From Batillaria attramentaria (Eukaryota; Mollusca; Gastropoda; Batillariidae): 64,000 nt of DNA. Each line of letters starts with the position of its first letter. Position 1 is the first letter of the stretch. Shown piece by piece: positions 23,526-35,770 of the stretch. The notes beneath the pieces are model-generated. The model was not told the origin of the DNA and did not search any database. It saw only the letters and a list, made by a program, of their open reading frames with translations. The stretch spans positions 62,501 through 126,500 of the forward strand of contig JACVVK020000055.1 of the NCBI GenBank assembly GCA_018292915.2. The letters run 5' to 3'. Both the position numbers and the translations under genes were made by a program.

Positions 23526-24540
23526 AGATCATTCTATACGACATATACTCATGATACATAATACATGTACAATCTATGGTGCATTCTCATGACTCAAAAC
23601 ATGACGAAGTTTCCCTAGCGGACAACAAAGTAGTCGGTTCAATTCAGTTCAGTGAACTGCAGTTACGACGGTTGACTTTGTACACTAAAACGTGTCCAGA
23701 TTTGCTTGAACTGACAAGAACGGAGTGACTTTTATCCAAGACCCGTATCACTTATCTCTAGCGGTCACGGTGACGGGCTGCATGAGTCGCGCCGGACCAC
23801 AGTGACTGAGTCGGCGATTTGTCACTGAGCGGCTTGTCTGGCTGAGCCGGCCACGGAAGTAGCCGATCTGCAGTCGGCGCGTGGGCACATCGGCATGTGG
23901 TTTTCAGTTTGCTACAATCTCCCATCACGTATGCCAAGTCGAAAATAGGATGTGATTTGGATTTACGAAAGAAGTCTCTTTTACTTTCTTCTTTCTTTTC
24001 TTTCTCTCATTTTTTCGTCTTCTCCTTTCGGCTTTTCTTTTCAATTTTTTTTTTTTTGCTTTTGTAAGACGTCTTGTAATATTACGAGGTATAAGATGCT
24101 GCTTTTCGCCAGCGAACATACGTTTGCCAAAGTGTGTTTTCGGTGACATATTCAGCCTGTACAGTCTGTTCCAAAGGAAGCTCTAGTTACTTTAGGCCAG
24201 GCTACCTGTAAAAACGCGCTTTGAGTGTGGCCATTTCAAAGGACTTGGTAAAGAGGTCTTGTCTAAAGTCTCACCTGTGTAACGGAATATCATGCACACG
24301 GAATGTGCATGACAGAAAAAAAAAATATTCAACATAATGCCGAAACCATACAATCAGTGGTGGTATACATACTTTTAAGTATTCTAGTAAAATCTTATTG
24401 AAAATAAGAAAGCCATGCACAATTGTTACCAAAATTTACACACACAAAAATTGCTTACCTCCTAAGAGCCCAAACCCGACCACTCCCTGCCCACTATATG
24501 ATAAGACTGATTATCATAGAAACAGCCATTGCACACCAGT

Positions 24541-24636
24541 AGCAGCCACTTCAAGCCACTATTACGCAGGGCGTGGTCCTTCCCGCAAGGCCCGAGACTG
24601 CTGCTGATTGCGTAGTAGTGGCTTGAAATGGCTGCT
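24541..24636. repeat. Foldback with 28-bp arms
   Basis: 24541-24568 and 24609-24636 are reverse complements at 26 of 28 positions, around a 40-base GC-rich centre that is itself partly palindromic. This is MITE-like or a hairpin; no gene overlaps it. Confidence 0.8.
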
Positions 24637-24857
24637 CGTGATATAGTTTCAAGTAAAAACGGGATTTTTACATGGGCTTTTAAGAGTTACATTGACTGAG
24701 ACCTAACAACTCTTTATTTCTCGGATATTAAGTCCATTTGCAAGGCCCGTTCACATATTTAAAAACAAAATCAAAGGAATTTCAGACGTCTTCAGATGCA
24801 TTTTGTTTGTGAAATTTGTGCATGTGATATGTCCACTCCATTTATGAAAGCAGGAAA

Positions 24858-24858
<1 letters not shown>

Positions 24859-24933
<75 letters not shown>
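24859..24933. repeat. (CA)n microsatellite
   Basis: Perfect CA run of about 37 units. Confidence 0.97.
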
Positions 24934-24935
<2 letters not shown>

Positions 24936-25464
24936 TACCTACATTTTAATGCCCGTTGATGGTTAGAAACCAATTAACACCCAGTTTCAACCATGCGACA
25001 ACAGTACAGTATTTCTATTTGTTGTCAGCTGTGAAGCCAACTGCGTTGGACAATTAAAAAAAAAATCAGTTCCAGCCATTGTCGCCGTTGTCTATGAAGA
25101 CGCCGCGTTGGTCCAGTTAGACGTAACTTGAGCTGGCTGAAAACAGGCCTGAGTCACCGTATACCTCGGTAAGACGACGGGCGCTTCAAACATTCACCAC
25201 GTAATAACACGCCACCTGCCATTGTTCAGTCGTATCTTGAGCACCACAAATCACGGGATATAGTTAACAGCCTGTAAAAACCCAGTAAATGTTTTAACAA
25301 TAGCATGGAGTAGAACACTGATCGATTACCGCGTTGATCGCTGATTCTTTATGAAAGCCCCCCCCCCCCCCCCCCCCCCCCTGGTGGATTCGGCAGTAGT
25401 CGTTATCAGCGGAAGAAACTGATCCCGTTGACTGCATTACTGATATATGCATGCATTCAGAAGG

Positions 25465-25633
25465 GGGAGCCGGGGTGGCCGAAGGTAGAGCGCTGGACTT
25501 CCAATGCTCGGGTATGAGTTCGAATCCCGGCTGGGGCCAAATATTTGTGCTGGCCTTTTCATCGTTGCCCCGTCTTTGATATCACCCTTATGTGGTGGAA
25601 AAGGACGTTAAACTCCTAAACACCCACCCCACC
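25465..25633 (+). repeat. tRNA-derived SINE, family 1, copy C (best preserved)
   Basis: The head reads gggggagccggggtggccga with an A box, then the B box gagttcgaatcccgg. The body contains ggggccaaatatttgtgctg, cgttgccccgtctttgatat and ggtggaaaaggacgttaaac, followed by a C-rich tail. It is the most tRNA-like of the three copies and shows the family's full length of about 170 bp. Confidence 0.8.
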
Positions 25634-25689
25634 CGCATTCAGAAGTATTGTCAATGACTGTAACGCAAGGATATAAGAGTATAGACTGC

Positions 25690-25971
25690 AAGCTACCAAA
25701 GACTTGAAGGACAATCGTTTTGCGAACGTTGTTTCCGGTTTACCACCCCACCAGTCTGGAACTCGCTGCCTGCTAGCGTGAGACAGCAACCTACTCTGTC
25801 ATATTTCAAATCAGAGCTTAAAACTTATCTGTTTCAACTTGTCTTCTACTGATTTATGTAATCGTGGTGCTTGCTGTTTTAGGGTGTGTTCTATCAGCGT
25901 GTGAGTGTTGTGTGAATGAACAATGAGTTGATATTTTCAAAAGTGTATTTTCAAAAATAGCGCTGTAAATG

Positions 25972-26001
<30 letters not shown>
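25690..26001 (+). mobile_element. 3' end of a LINE with (TTA)n tail
   Basis: In one frame the sequence reads FTTPPVWNSLPASVRQQPTL, then SYFKSELKTYLF and a stop near 25852, the standard C-terminus of an invertebrate LINE ORF2. A 120-bp 3' UTR (with agcgctgtaaatg) and a TTA tail follow. The ending matches in style the minus-strand remnant at 4494-4890, so both may be one broad LINE family. Confidence 0.8.
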
Positions 26002-26003
<2 letters not shown>

Positions 26004-27389
26004 TCTCATAGCAATTAAATGTGAGTCTCAAACTAGGCTTTACCAGTATCACCCAACTCGTAGCACAAAACAAAACGCACTACAGATTCTAGTTAGCCAG
26101 ATGTGTATGTCAGTGTCTTATGTTTGGAACAGTTGCTGTTGTAAGTGCGCCTGTTCGCTCGAAATAGTTTATCCAAATGATCAGTAAAGCTCTGAATGCG
26201 AGACAATGCCGTCTGCAGACTGTTCGAACCGGCGAAAATTCACATTCTCCAGTTCAGCCGTTAACTGTGGCCAGGTACCTCTAAAGAGCCGTCCTTTTAA
26301 AGTTCAACCCTGTACCTTTTTCGAGGTACCATCTTCTCAGGCGAAGGAAGCGGTTGGAACTTGCATGACTATTGGAGAGATATGTCTTAAGAAATGTAGG
26401 AGTGGCTTTACGTTTACCGGTTTCCGTTTCATAGCACCTGTGACATTACTTTTTGTACCCCCGACGTAGTAAAGCAATTATGTGACACCCCCTCCCCCAA
26501 CAATCCTTACTCGCGCCAGGCGAAACGCCGCGACAGACAGGAATATGTCGTAGGGGTCAGTCTGGGTCATTTTCACCAAGGTTTAATGCGATGTTAATAA
26601 TTTATCTAAAGAAATGCCTCTGAATATGTAAAAATCAAGTTTTAAATTTAACCCTGACCCTGAGTTTTTCTTGTTTACTACAGTGATCCATGTCTGACCG
26701 AGTAAGATTGGTTGCAACCCCGGCAGAACCCACAGAACCGGCAAAATTAATGATATCATTGTGATTGCAATCCATGGTCGGGGGAGTGGGGGAGGGAGGG
26801 AGGGAGGGAGGGGGGCACGGTAGAGCCGCCTGGCTCACCACCTAGGACTACTGTTACACAGCTTTGTAGATTGACGCAATTGTTAGAGCAGAGCCCTCTG
26901 AAAAGATAGCCGATAGCCCCGTTGTCAGGATCTGATAGGTAAACACAGGCGACTCAATTGCAACATGGTGTTCCGTTTTGGTGAGTGCATTACATAACAT
27001 TGCGCAAGTACTGACGCGCGGGACACTATTGTCTGTACTTTGTCGAGGTGACATGCACAACCTGAATGTCACGATATAAATATCAGTGATAAGAGGTAAC
27101 CGATTTTGTGACTCATGTTGTTGGACGGGTTTCCCTGAACTCAGAATGTTACCGTGATAAAACAACCAAAAAACAAAAAACAAACAAACAAAAAAAAACA
27201 CCCAGCATTTAATCGACTTTAAACTGTTGGTCTTTTCCTTTCACTGAATTTAAGGGAACAAAATACATCCGTTATCGTTTGCCAAACTTCAATCAAAAAG
27301 GACAAAACTCCGAAGTCGTCGGAATCCATGTCATAAGTTTTGTCTCACTTCCATCGTACTTGTAGAGAACGTGAAATCCTCAAGAACCT

Positions 27390-27555
27390 TCCACAACGTT
27401 GGACCGTCAATTAATTGTAAACGGAAAGCTTGTCCACCGCTGTCATGGAAAACGTCCCGCTCCCTCCTAGCAGGCACTACGGCTATGAAGGTACGTTTTC
27501 CATGACAGCGGTGGACAAGCTTTCCGTTTACAAATTGATAGTCCATCGTTGTGGA
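27390..27555. repeat. Foldback with arms of about 63 bp
   Basis: Arm one (about 27390-27454) and arm two (about 27493-27555) are near-perfect reverse complements, including tccaccgctgtcatggaaaa against ttttccatgacagcggtgga. The loop is about 38 bases. It lies just upstream of the CARD gene. The ORFs crossing it on both strands are by-products of the palindrome. Confidence 0.85.
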
Positions 27556-27694
27556 ATAAAGAAACACATGAAGAAAGGTTCTCGTCCGTGTCCTCAGAGT
27601 TATCCCATCCATACACTATCCATCGTTTTCCCTTCTCTTTGTGTAGATATATCGTATGTTACTGTCCGCTAGACTTTAACATTGTACAAAACAA

Positions 27695-28806
27695 ATGACA
27701 TTGATCCAATTTCCACAGGAAAGAAAACTAACAAATAGCCCAACCACCTCGGACGCCAGAAAGGAAAAAAAGATGGAGGCTGAATGGAAGAAACGCTTAC
27801 GTGAAAATTTGACATATTTGGTGGAGAATCTTGATCCCATTGACGTCATGGACGACATGTTTTCGTCTGGTGTCTTCACCGCAAATGAGAAAGATAGCAT
27901 CATCGGAGAGGGCAGCACAGTACGGACCGAACGCGTACGGAGATTTCTGGATTGCTTGCAACTAAAAGGTATGCTGACAAAGATATTTTTAAAGTTTTTT
28001 TTAAACGTTTTTACTAAGCCTCTCTCTAGATCTCGTGGTTCTGCCGGAAGTCAGTGTAAGGCACGTACGTGTTGGACTGACGTGTGTGGCTTGGAATCTA
28101 GACTATGTCGCGTTCTCATTTTTCACCCACTAATGTTTCACACTTTGATAATCAATATTCATGTTGGTGTGAATACCTCCTCCCTGCCCCCCCCCCCCCC
28201 CCCACTCCACTGTCAGTCCCCAATCTGAACAGAGTACGGAGAGCCTACTTGATTATAGAGTCTGAGGTTATCTGTCGTAGTTAAAAATCATCATTATAGC
28301 TGGGGAGAGTGTGTTTATTTTATTTTTTTTAAAGATCGTATACTCAGTCCATGTGAGAAGTAGAGAAGTATGTATATAAAGTACCGACTTGGTCTTTGGG
28401 AACTGATGTGCAAGAGAAGGAGATATCAATTGCCAGATGTATCAAATGTATGCCCAAGTCGTTGTAACGTACAAGGGCGAGATTCTTGTGCCCTTTGTAA
28501 GATTACATGCAATGAAAATACGTCAAGTTTTGATTTGGAATTTTATTGGACATAGCAGACGTCAATTTTACAAAATTCGACTCGAACTGCAACGTGGCAA
28601 ATGAGTACTCGTATTCCTTTCAATCAAACTCCGCAATATCACACTCGCGTAATACATACTCAGCGTGCAGCTTGTGATTTACTCGATGTTTTGCTCGCCT
28701 GTCTATGTACACGACCTCATGGGCTAAAACCCGCAACGCGGAGTACTACACTTGTATCCGATAGTTATCCTTACGGTCTGACCATGTATGCCATAGATAG
28801 TTACAC

Positions 28807-28897
<91 letters not shown>

Positions 28898-29843
28898 ACC
28901 GGCTTGTATAATCATTCCAAGTTGCCTTGCTTCATATGTAATGAAATAATAAGTGTGTGTGTGAAATAATTATGCCTCATAACTACAGACTGGCAACACT
29001 TTTTCTTTTGTCTTCAGATGAAAAGGCCTACCCGGCTTTTCTGCTCGCACTGAAGAAGACAGGACAAAACCACATAGCTACAATGCTGGAAAGTATGCCG
29101 ACAAGGGGACCTGAACTTCCGAACACAGGTCAGTCCCTATGCATGAAATACTCTCACGCAAACTGAATAAACAAGACATTTTCCTTCATGACACTGTACG
29201 CTATGTAATAGTCAAAACGCCAATTTGGTTTTTGCAGAGTAAATAATAATACGACGCCAAAGATGGATAGGGCAAGTGAAACTTCCATACTTTACCTGAT
29301 CACGTGACGCACAGCTCCAAAGTTCAATTTTGCGACATTTACGGTTTTCGGCTGAATCGAATTGGATTACAAATTACTTTTTGTATGGCCATGATTTACC
29401 TGCCGCTTAAAAAGCAACAACAATAACAACAAAACCACACAAAAAAATTCTTTGAAGTCTTTCGTTTGTGGCAATGTCACGTTGACTGATTTTGAGCGGA
29501 ATCAGGCGAGTTGCATTGGAGATTTTGTTTTGGGCAATGTACGCAAGAAAATAACCAAAAAGACAAAAAGTAAAACTTCCCTGCGTTGCCCAGTAACGCG
29601 ATGCATGCATCCCACGTAAACTGTACGGTGTTCACGATTTCCAGTTTCTAATTTAAAGTAAAATGTGACTGCTCTTTGTGCCACATTAATGTAATTAAAT
29701 TGTCAGTCAAAACCAACTTAAATAGTTTAGATTTTTTTTCTTTTGTAGCAATGTCATACTTTAACGGAATCCGACAATCTCTCGACTGTATGCCGGACCG
29801 TCAGCCATTGTTATTGTTTACTGTGCGGAGTAATGGCATCTAA
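27695..29843 (+). CDS. Small CARD-domain protein, three exons
   Basis: Exons 27695 (or 27773)-27968, 29018-29128 and 29749-29843 join in frame with phase-1 introns and good GT-AG borders. From the ATG at 27773 the product is 133 residues; an in-frame ATG at 27695 would add 26. Exon one has the CARD signature LRENLTYLVENLDPIDVMDD and an acidic/hydrophobic core ending FLDCLQLK; exon two completes it with AYPAFLLALKKTGQNHIATM. CARD domains form homotypic helical bundles in apoptosis and innate signalling. The third exon (ending LLLFTVRSNGI) follows a strong pyrimidine tract but is called only on splicing logic. The true protein could instead continue into another domain elsewhere. The CARD call is strong; the C-terminal end is moderate. 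Confidence 0.75.
28809..28893. repeat. (GT)n microsatellite in CARD gene intron 1
   Basis: Perfect GT run of about 42 units inside the first intron. Confidence 0.97.
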
Positions 29844-31154
29844 TCTGACCAGTGCCAACAACGGTACAGCACGACTGTCCTTATAGTATGGTATTCCTCG
29901 AATTCGTGCCATGCGGGCTGTCCCTGGACTGCGTTCGACATCACAGTGCAAGATTCACACTTAGGCTATTACGAAAGCTAAGGTGACACCTCCTCTATTT
30001 GTTTTTTCACCAAACCAAACACGCAATAGTTTCCAGCAGCAATACATTTCCACCAACTGCCTGAATAAAAACGAGAAGAATGTGCGATCATTTGATCTGG
30101 ATAGGTGGAGAACATGCGCGATACAAGCGTTGTGACTTTTTGTTGAGACACCCGTGTTCCGAGCATCGATGTTCGCATGACTTTGAGTTCACCAGTAAAA
30201 ATGAAATGTCTATGTGACTGGCATCAAGCTTTCATTTGGTGTTTAATATTTGAGAATTGGTTGATTACTAAAGTTTTTACCAAAGGTGCAATCAGGCACA
30301 CCTCACAGTGCAAAATCAGTCAGGAAATGCGGATTTCTGAGCTAAAATGGTCGATATCCGTTTCACGCCGTTGGGTGAAAACTCGCTTTTTATGGGGGTA
30401 CATCAGTTTATTCAACGGCGTATATGGAAACGAGGCTACGACTGTTTTTGAGAACAGTGCTCAAAATGTGAAGCAGGAAGATGCCCCGACAAAATGTATA
30501 TCTCAGAATTTCCAGTTACCAAGACGCCCAGTTTTCGCACAGTGATTCAGACAATGTTAATCCTAAAGCAAAAATTGACCAGTATATTAAATAAACATTT
30601 CTGTTATGTCGTATTTGACCTGGTCAGGGTTACAACAACGGTGAAAATAAATATAACCACGAAACCCACTGTTGTGGCCTACAAATGTCTTTAGTATCAT
30701 GTATAGTATGATATCCGGAAAATGGGGGACGTGTTTGTGTTTCGCCATTGCTCTGACTGTCTCTTCGCGTTGGTTCGTGCATTCGCTGACACACCCCCTG
30801 CTCGCGAATAACTTCAAAGCTACTTATGTGATTTTTATGTAACTTAGTACAGTGAAGTTTTACCAAGAGCAGCCGTACGTGTATACCACAAGAACTCTTT
30901 CTCGATTTATAAAGGGTTATGTCCCTTTGAAGAGAAATGCTAAGATCATAACTTTATACATATTATTAAAGTGATTTTCATGCAATTAGGTACAGAGATA
31001 TCTCTCAATACGAGTAAATGGAAACGGCAAGAAGGATAACTGTGGGTCGATCTTAAATAATGAGTCAGTTGTGCCCCAATGAAAGTTTCTGCTTGATGTG
31101 CTTGTTCGCATTGTAACTTGAAAATGTATTTTTTTGTGCACTTCAAATCAATAG

Positions 31155-31213
<59 letters not shown>

Positions 31214-31330
31214 CGCGCAACAGATGCCCACCCATGTCAATGTGGGTAGGTCAGCTCGAAGACACATTTGTGTGTTCTTTTACGATAGAAACGGAAACGG
31301 TAATGACTGCGAAGTGGTTACAAGTTAAGC
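29844..31330. other. Non-coding stretch; possible poly(A) signal at 30064-30069
   Basis: An AATAAA lies about 220 bp after the proposed CARD stop and is a candidate polyadenylation signal for it. The remainder shows no gene. Sequence at 30880-31110 resembles in wording the direct repeats at 32025 and 33577 but is more divergent. A GT/GC alternating run occupies 31156-31218. Confidence 0.4.
31156..31218. repeat. (GT)n(GC)n alternating purine-pyrimidine tract
   Basis: About 25 GT units run directly into GC dinucleotides: a strictly alternating sequence of the kind prone to Z-DNA. Confidence 0.93.
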
Positions 31331-31528
31331 AAATAAAAGCGACACAAAAGGGACAGAAACCACTTAACTTTGACAAAGGACGGCACAGGTCGACGTTTCG
31401 GCTTACGCCTTCTTCAGGACATCACATTTTGTGTGTGTGTCCTGAAGAAGGCGTAAGCCGAAACGTCGACCTGTGCCGTCCTTTGTCAAAGTTAAGTGGT
31501 TTCTGTCCCTTTTGTGTCGCTTTTATTT
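31331..31528. repeat. 91-bp perfect inverted repeat with hammerhead-like core in each arm
   Basis: 31331-31421 and 31438-31528 are exact reverse complements over 91 bases by my reading, with a 16-base GT-rich loop. Each arm includes ctgaagaaggcgtaagccga followed by aacgtcgacctg. This motif is common in invertebrate Penelope-like retroelements, some of which carry hammerhead ribozymes (family knowledge). CTGAAGA and GAAA flank a GGC-GTAA-GCC stem-loop, as in a hammerhead. The copy may be a head-to-head piece of such an element. Confidence 0.8.
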
Positions 31529-32342
31529 TCTTTTACGATAGTTTTCCAGTTTTTCACAGCAAAATGCAGCCAGCATATTTGCGCTCAATTTAAACCATGA
31601 ACCGATTATGTAGTTTCAGCAGCAGGTTCTCTACAATGCTTGGAGCGCAGACTGGCGCGGGTGCAGAACGCAAGAATGATAACTGTTCTCAATTTGAGAG
31701 AGTTAGGTCCCTTCGAGATGAGACCACAGACCTCTTTTTTTATGTTGTTTCCATAGCAATGGAAACAACATCATAGGACGGGCTAAATTTTCCACGTTCA
31801 TAGGCAAGCATCTGTGGTACAAACGCACGTCACTGCCGATCTCCCGCAGAGACGATTTTGCAGGTATAACTCTGACAATGACGTAAGAAGACGTGCGTCA
31901 TCGATGCTGACATGTATGGTGCGCCGAATGCGCTTCTCCTCCTCAGTGCCGTCTGTTCGTATGTGTGTGCGGTGTGCGTGTGTGTGTGAATTGTGTCCAG
32001 GCCCGTTTCTTCGAAAATACTTAACCGAGTGGCTTCAAATTTGCGATATCCACATATATCAAAATGTTACATTAGAGCAACCGAGCGTGTGATGATTGCT
32101 TAAGTGATTTGGGAGTTATCGCCCTTTTGAGACAAGTTGGTTGCCTTTCGTTTAAAGGCGTAATATTTATTTAAATCACTCATTTTTTTTGCAGTAGATA
32201 GCTTTAATTCGGACTCTGAACAGTCACTACTAGAAAATGGTCGCTCTTATAGTTTTCATGTAAACCGAGCCTGAGTTGACATTACATGTGAACCCAGTTC
32301 AGATGCCTGTATCTCCGAAACAAGATGGCCACCAGCCCAATA

Positions 32343-32401
32343 TGTTGTTTCCATTTGATCACCTGCTATCGTCACGGTCGTTCTTTTGTAATGCCATGTA
32401 T

Positions 32402-32472
<71 letters not shown>

Positions 32473-32498
32473 CTCTCTCTCTCTGAATGGAAACAACT
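32343..32498 (-). mobile_element. Candidate short element flanked by TGTTGTTTCCAT termini, copy 1
   Basis: Begins tgttgtttccat and ends atggaaacaact, with a (CA)n(CT)n tract inside. The same unit, inverted, is at 36649-36821. It is MITE-like by structure; target-site duplications were not resolved. Confidence 0.5.
32403..32484. repeat. (CA)n(CT)n microsatellite
   Basis: About 33 CA units followed by CT units, inside the candidate short element. Confidence 0.95.
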
Positions 32499-32890
32499 GA
32501 CCGGGCTGTCACACCAATCTTGTTTTTGGAAGAGAGACGTCAAGTTGTATTCTTTGAAATCTATGACTTTTTCCTCACTGGGATGACGCATAATACATTT
32601 GGCGTAATAACTTTGATACAGTTCTTGCAATGAAAGCAGGCCCATGAAAATTGAAGTGTTGCTGCTGCGTGCGCAGTGTAAAGATCGAATTAATACCGAC
32701 CCAATATGTTTAACAGACAAGTCTGCGCGGCGAACGTTTTCTAACTATGTGTTATGTCAGACATACACACGCGCGCGCGCACACACTCACACGCACGCAC
32801 GCACGCGCACACGCACACACACACACAGACTCGCGCGAGCCGCGTTTGTGCTCCATTGAGACCTATGTCATGTGGTGTTCTCTCACTCTA

Positions 32891-33250
32891 CTATGCTATT
32901 GAGTGAGAGTCAGTGGGAAAAACAAAGCACACTACATCAATGAAACTCCCGCTTTCCCCGTCTACACATAGAGAACGTCCAAAAAGTGGCGACACATCCC
33001 CAAGAAATGCCAGTATCACGTCAATCAAACATGACGTCGGAAAAATGACGCTGATACTGCCTTTTGCGTCAGTGCGCGCGTGCCTTTTCTGCGATGGATC
33101 TGACCTGTTCAGTACGTAAGCAGCCCTGCACAGCGTTCTGGGTTCTTCTTTCATGAATTTGTTCTCCGTGCATATTCTGTTCATAAAGTCTTGGAGTTGT
33201 ATTCTGTTATATCCCGTGTCTTCTCTGCGATTGCGCGAAGATGGCGACAT
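32891..33250 (-). CDS. Hypothetical 119-residue ORF inside repeat arm
   Basis: The ATG at 33250 begins MSPSSRNRREDTGYNRIQLQ and the frame runs to 32891. The second, inverted copy of its first part (from 34131 on the plus strand) starts MSPYSCNRREDLGYNRIQLQ but breaks after a small insertion. Conservation of the frame between copies is suggestive, but no domain is recognised. It may be a transposon-encoded fragment or chance. Confidence 0.25.
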   Translation of the reverse strand: MSPSSRNRREDTGYNRIQLQDFMNRICTENKFMKEEPRTLCRAAYVLNRSDPSQKRHARTDAKGSISVIFPTSCLIDVILAFLGDVSPLFGRSLCVDGESGSFIDVVCFVFPTDSHSIA

Positions 33251-34505
33251 AGTAGAAGTAAAATACACCACGTCTCCAAACAGAGGAATTCGGAAAGAAA
33301 GTGATCCGGTTAAGTATCGCACGCACGCACGCACGCACGCACGCACACACATACGCACAGACGGCACTCACTGAGGAGGAGAAGCGCGTTCGGGGCACCG
33401 TACATGTCATATCGATGACGCACGTTTTCTTACGTCATTGTCAGAGTTACACTTGCAAAATCGTCTCTGCGGGAGATCGGCAGTGACGTGCGTTTGTACC
33501 ACAGATGCTTGCCCATGAACGTGGAAAATTTAGCCCGTCCTATGATGTTGTTTCCATTACTATGGAAACAACATAAAAACTGAACCGATCGATTTCAAAT
33601 TTGGGGTTTCTGAATGAATGAATCAAGATCTTTGAATAGAAGGCACGATCCAGGTACGATTGCACACATGATTTGCGAGTTATCGCCCTTTTCAGAAAAA
33701 GTGGCTTTCTGGCGTTTAAAGGCGTAATATTTACCTAAACCGCTCCATTTTTTGGACATAGATAGCATAAATACGGACTCTCAACTGAGTGAATTTTGGA
33801 GGTTGTCGCTTTTATACTTTTGGCGTAAGCCGTACCTGATGAAAGTGCTGGTGAACACACTTTAGATCTCATAAGCCTGGGGTGCCATAAAAAAAAAAAA
33901 AAAAAATTCACTGCAGCCGTTATCGTCAGTTGACTCGAAAATTTGTACTCACAGCACATTTCCTCTACAAGCCACACGCCTCACAAACATCGAAGAAGAT
34001 ACCCACGCGCACTGACGTAAAGTAAGTGCGTCATGTTTGATTGACGTGATGCTGTTTTTTTCTTGGGGGTGTCTCACCACTTTCTTTCCGAATTCCTCTG
34101 TTTGGAGACGTGGTGTATTTTACTTCTGCTATGTCGCCATATTCGTGCAATCGCAGAGAAGACTTGGGATACAACAGAATACAACTCCAATACTTTATAA
34201 CAGAACGGAACAGAACAGAATATGCACGGAGAACAAATTCATGAAAGAAGAAGAATCCAGAACGCTGTGCAGGGCTGCTTACGTACTGAACAGGTCAGAT
34301 CTAGAACATTCCTCAACTTACTGGAAGGTTCGCAATCTTTCCAAGGTAATCTACTGACGTTACTGCACCAGCATGTTCTGGGGTGGTCTAGAAATTATTT
34401 TGCATCGAAATGCAGTATCTTTTCGCGATCTCTACAACTTGACATGTGGAAAGCGGGAATTTCAGTGGGTTTCGTTTTTGCCACTGACTCACACTCAGAA
34501 GCATA

Positions 34506-34506
<1 letters not shown>

Positions 34507-34570
<64 letters not shown>

Positions 34571-34582
34571 CGTGCGTGCGCG
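34507..34582. repeat. (GT)n with GCGT end
   Basis: GT run of about 60 bp passing into gcgtgcgtgcg units, followed by a GA run at about 34600-34616. Confidence 0.94.
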
Positions 34583-35139
34583 CAAGCGCGCGTCTAAGGC
34601 GAGAGAGAGAGAGAGGGGGTCTCTTCTCCGATACCAGTAAGCAATCGTCTGTCAGTCAGGTCTGCGGGAAGTAACTCTGTCAAGGGGGAAGACTTTATTA
34701 CAAGAATTCATTCACCCATGTAGAACCTCGCATACGCCAAAAAGTTTGTGACGTCAACCAGCTAGGCGAGCTCACACGACCTCATGTGTTTGGGGTTTTG
34801 CAAGTGCATAGAGGCACGGATAGGGTTTCCAGTACTTTCTTTATGTCGACCAGCATGCTTGATGTCAGAGAGCTTGCGTTCGTGTGCGCGCGGGCTGCAT
34901 ACATGACACAACGACTACGACTGTGACTACAGCAGGTCATTTGAATGGAAACAACATATTGGGCTGGTGGCCATCTTGTTTAGGTCTGTGGATGAGACCC
35001 GTGTCTAGTGTTAAGATCATAGATATCTCATTCTGTATAACATGTGTGCAAACATAATCAAAGTCATTATAGCAGGCAGAAAAAGGCGGTTATTTCAGTA
35101 AATGAATGTACAGTTATCTTTTTTGTGATCAGCAACATT

Positions 35140-35770
35140 GATCAACAAGAGGCAAAGCCATCAAGGCTCACGTGTGAATGACACTGGTACCACTTCCTAT
35201 TATCATGTCAGATTTAGCGACCCTGACCTTTGTTACATAAGAGAAAACGCAAATTGATTAAAATGTTGCATTCTATTCCTGTGACTTTGACCTCCAGCAG
35301 AGGTCATTGAAATGACATCCGAGGATAAGTCTTGTGGTTGACTATCATCTTGTAAGATTTGGTGCCTCTGGCATTTGTAGTTCGCGAGAAAATACCAATG
35401 TTAAGATTTTAGATCTGAAATTGTCATTGTGACCCCTATGAACTTAATATTTGGGCAAGGTTACTCGAAAGGGTATGTTTGAAAATGAAAAGCCCTTGCC
35501 ATTACCTCTGATGATGCCAGAATTCGTGACCCTGGCATGTGTTACATCAACGAAAATGCAAATGGAATAAAATTTTGCATTCTATTCCTGTGACCTTGAC
35601 CTCCAGCAGAGGCCATTGAAAAGGATATCCCTGGATAGGTCTTGTGGTTGTAGATCATCGTGTAAGATTTCATTGTTTTGGTACCTCTGGTGTTTGTAGT
35701 TCGCGAGAAAATGCCAATGTTAAGGTTTTAGATCTGAAATTGTCATTGTGGCCCCTATGAACTTAGAGGG
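35140..35770 (-). repeat. Two tandem units of the TCAAGGTCA repeat family
   Basis: Copies at about 35205-35455 and 35515-35770 share cattctattcctgtgac, gacctccagcagagg, gtagttcgcgagaaaat and gatctgaaattgtcattgtg. Their period is about 310 bp. Reverse-complemented, they match the array at 5835-7275, and the left end (gaggcaaagccatcaaggct) matches 63190-63215. Confidence 0.75.

Larger units (their letters stand above)
23067..27694. other. Non-coding stretch between the LINE and the CARD gene
   Basis: No gene is supported. It holds several short foldbacks, a CA microsatellite, a poly-C run (about 25358-25381), a SINE, a LINE 3' end and AT-rich sequence. A reading frame at 26206-26469 has no recognisable domain. 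Confidence 0.55.

Noticed and set aside
25465..25540. tRNA gene
   Set aside because: A and B boxes are present, but the head continues into a conserved SINE body found in two other copies, and I could not draw a full cloverleaf.
26206..26469. Plus-strand 87-residue frame
   Set aside because: No domain, no splice context and no similarity to neighbours; probably chance.
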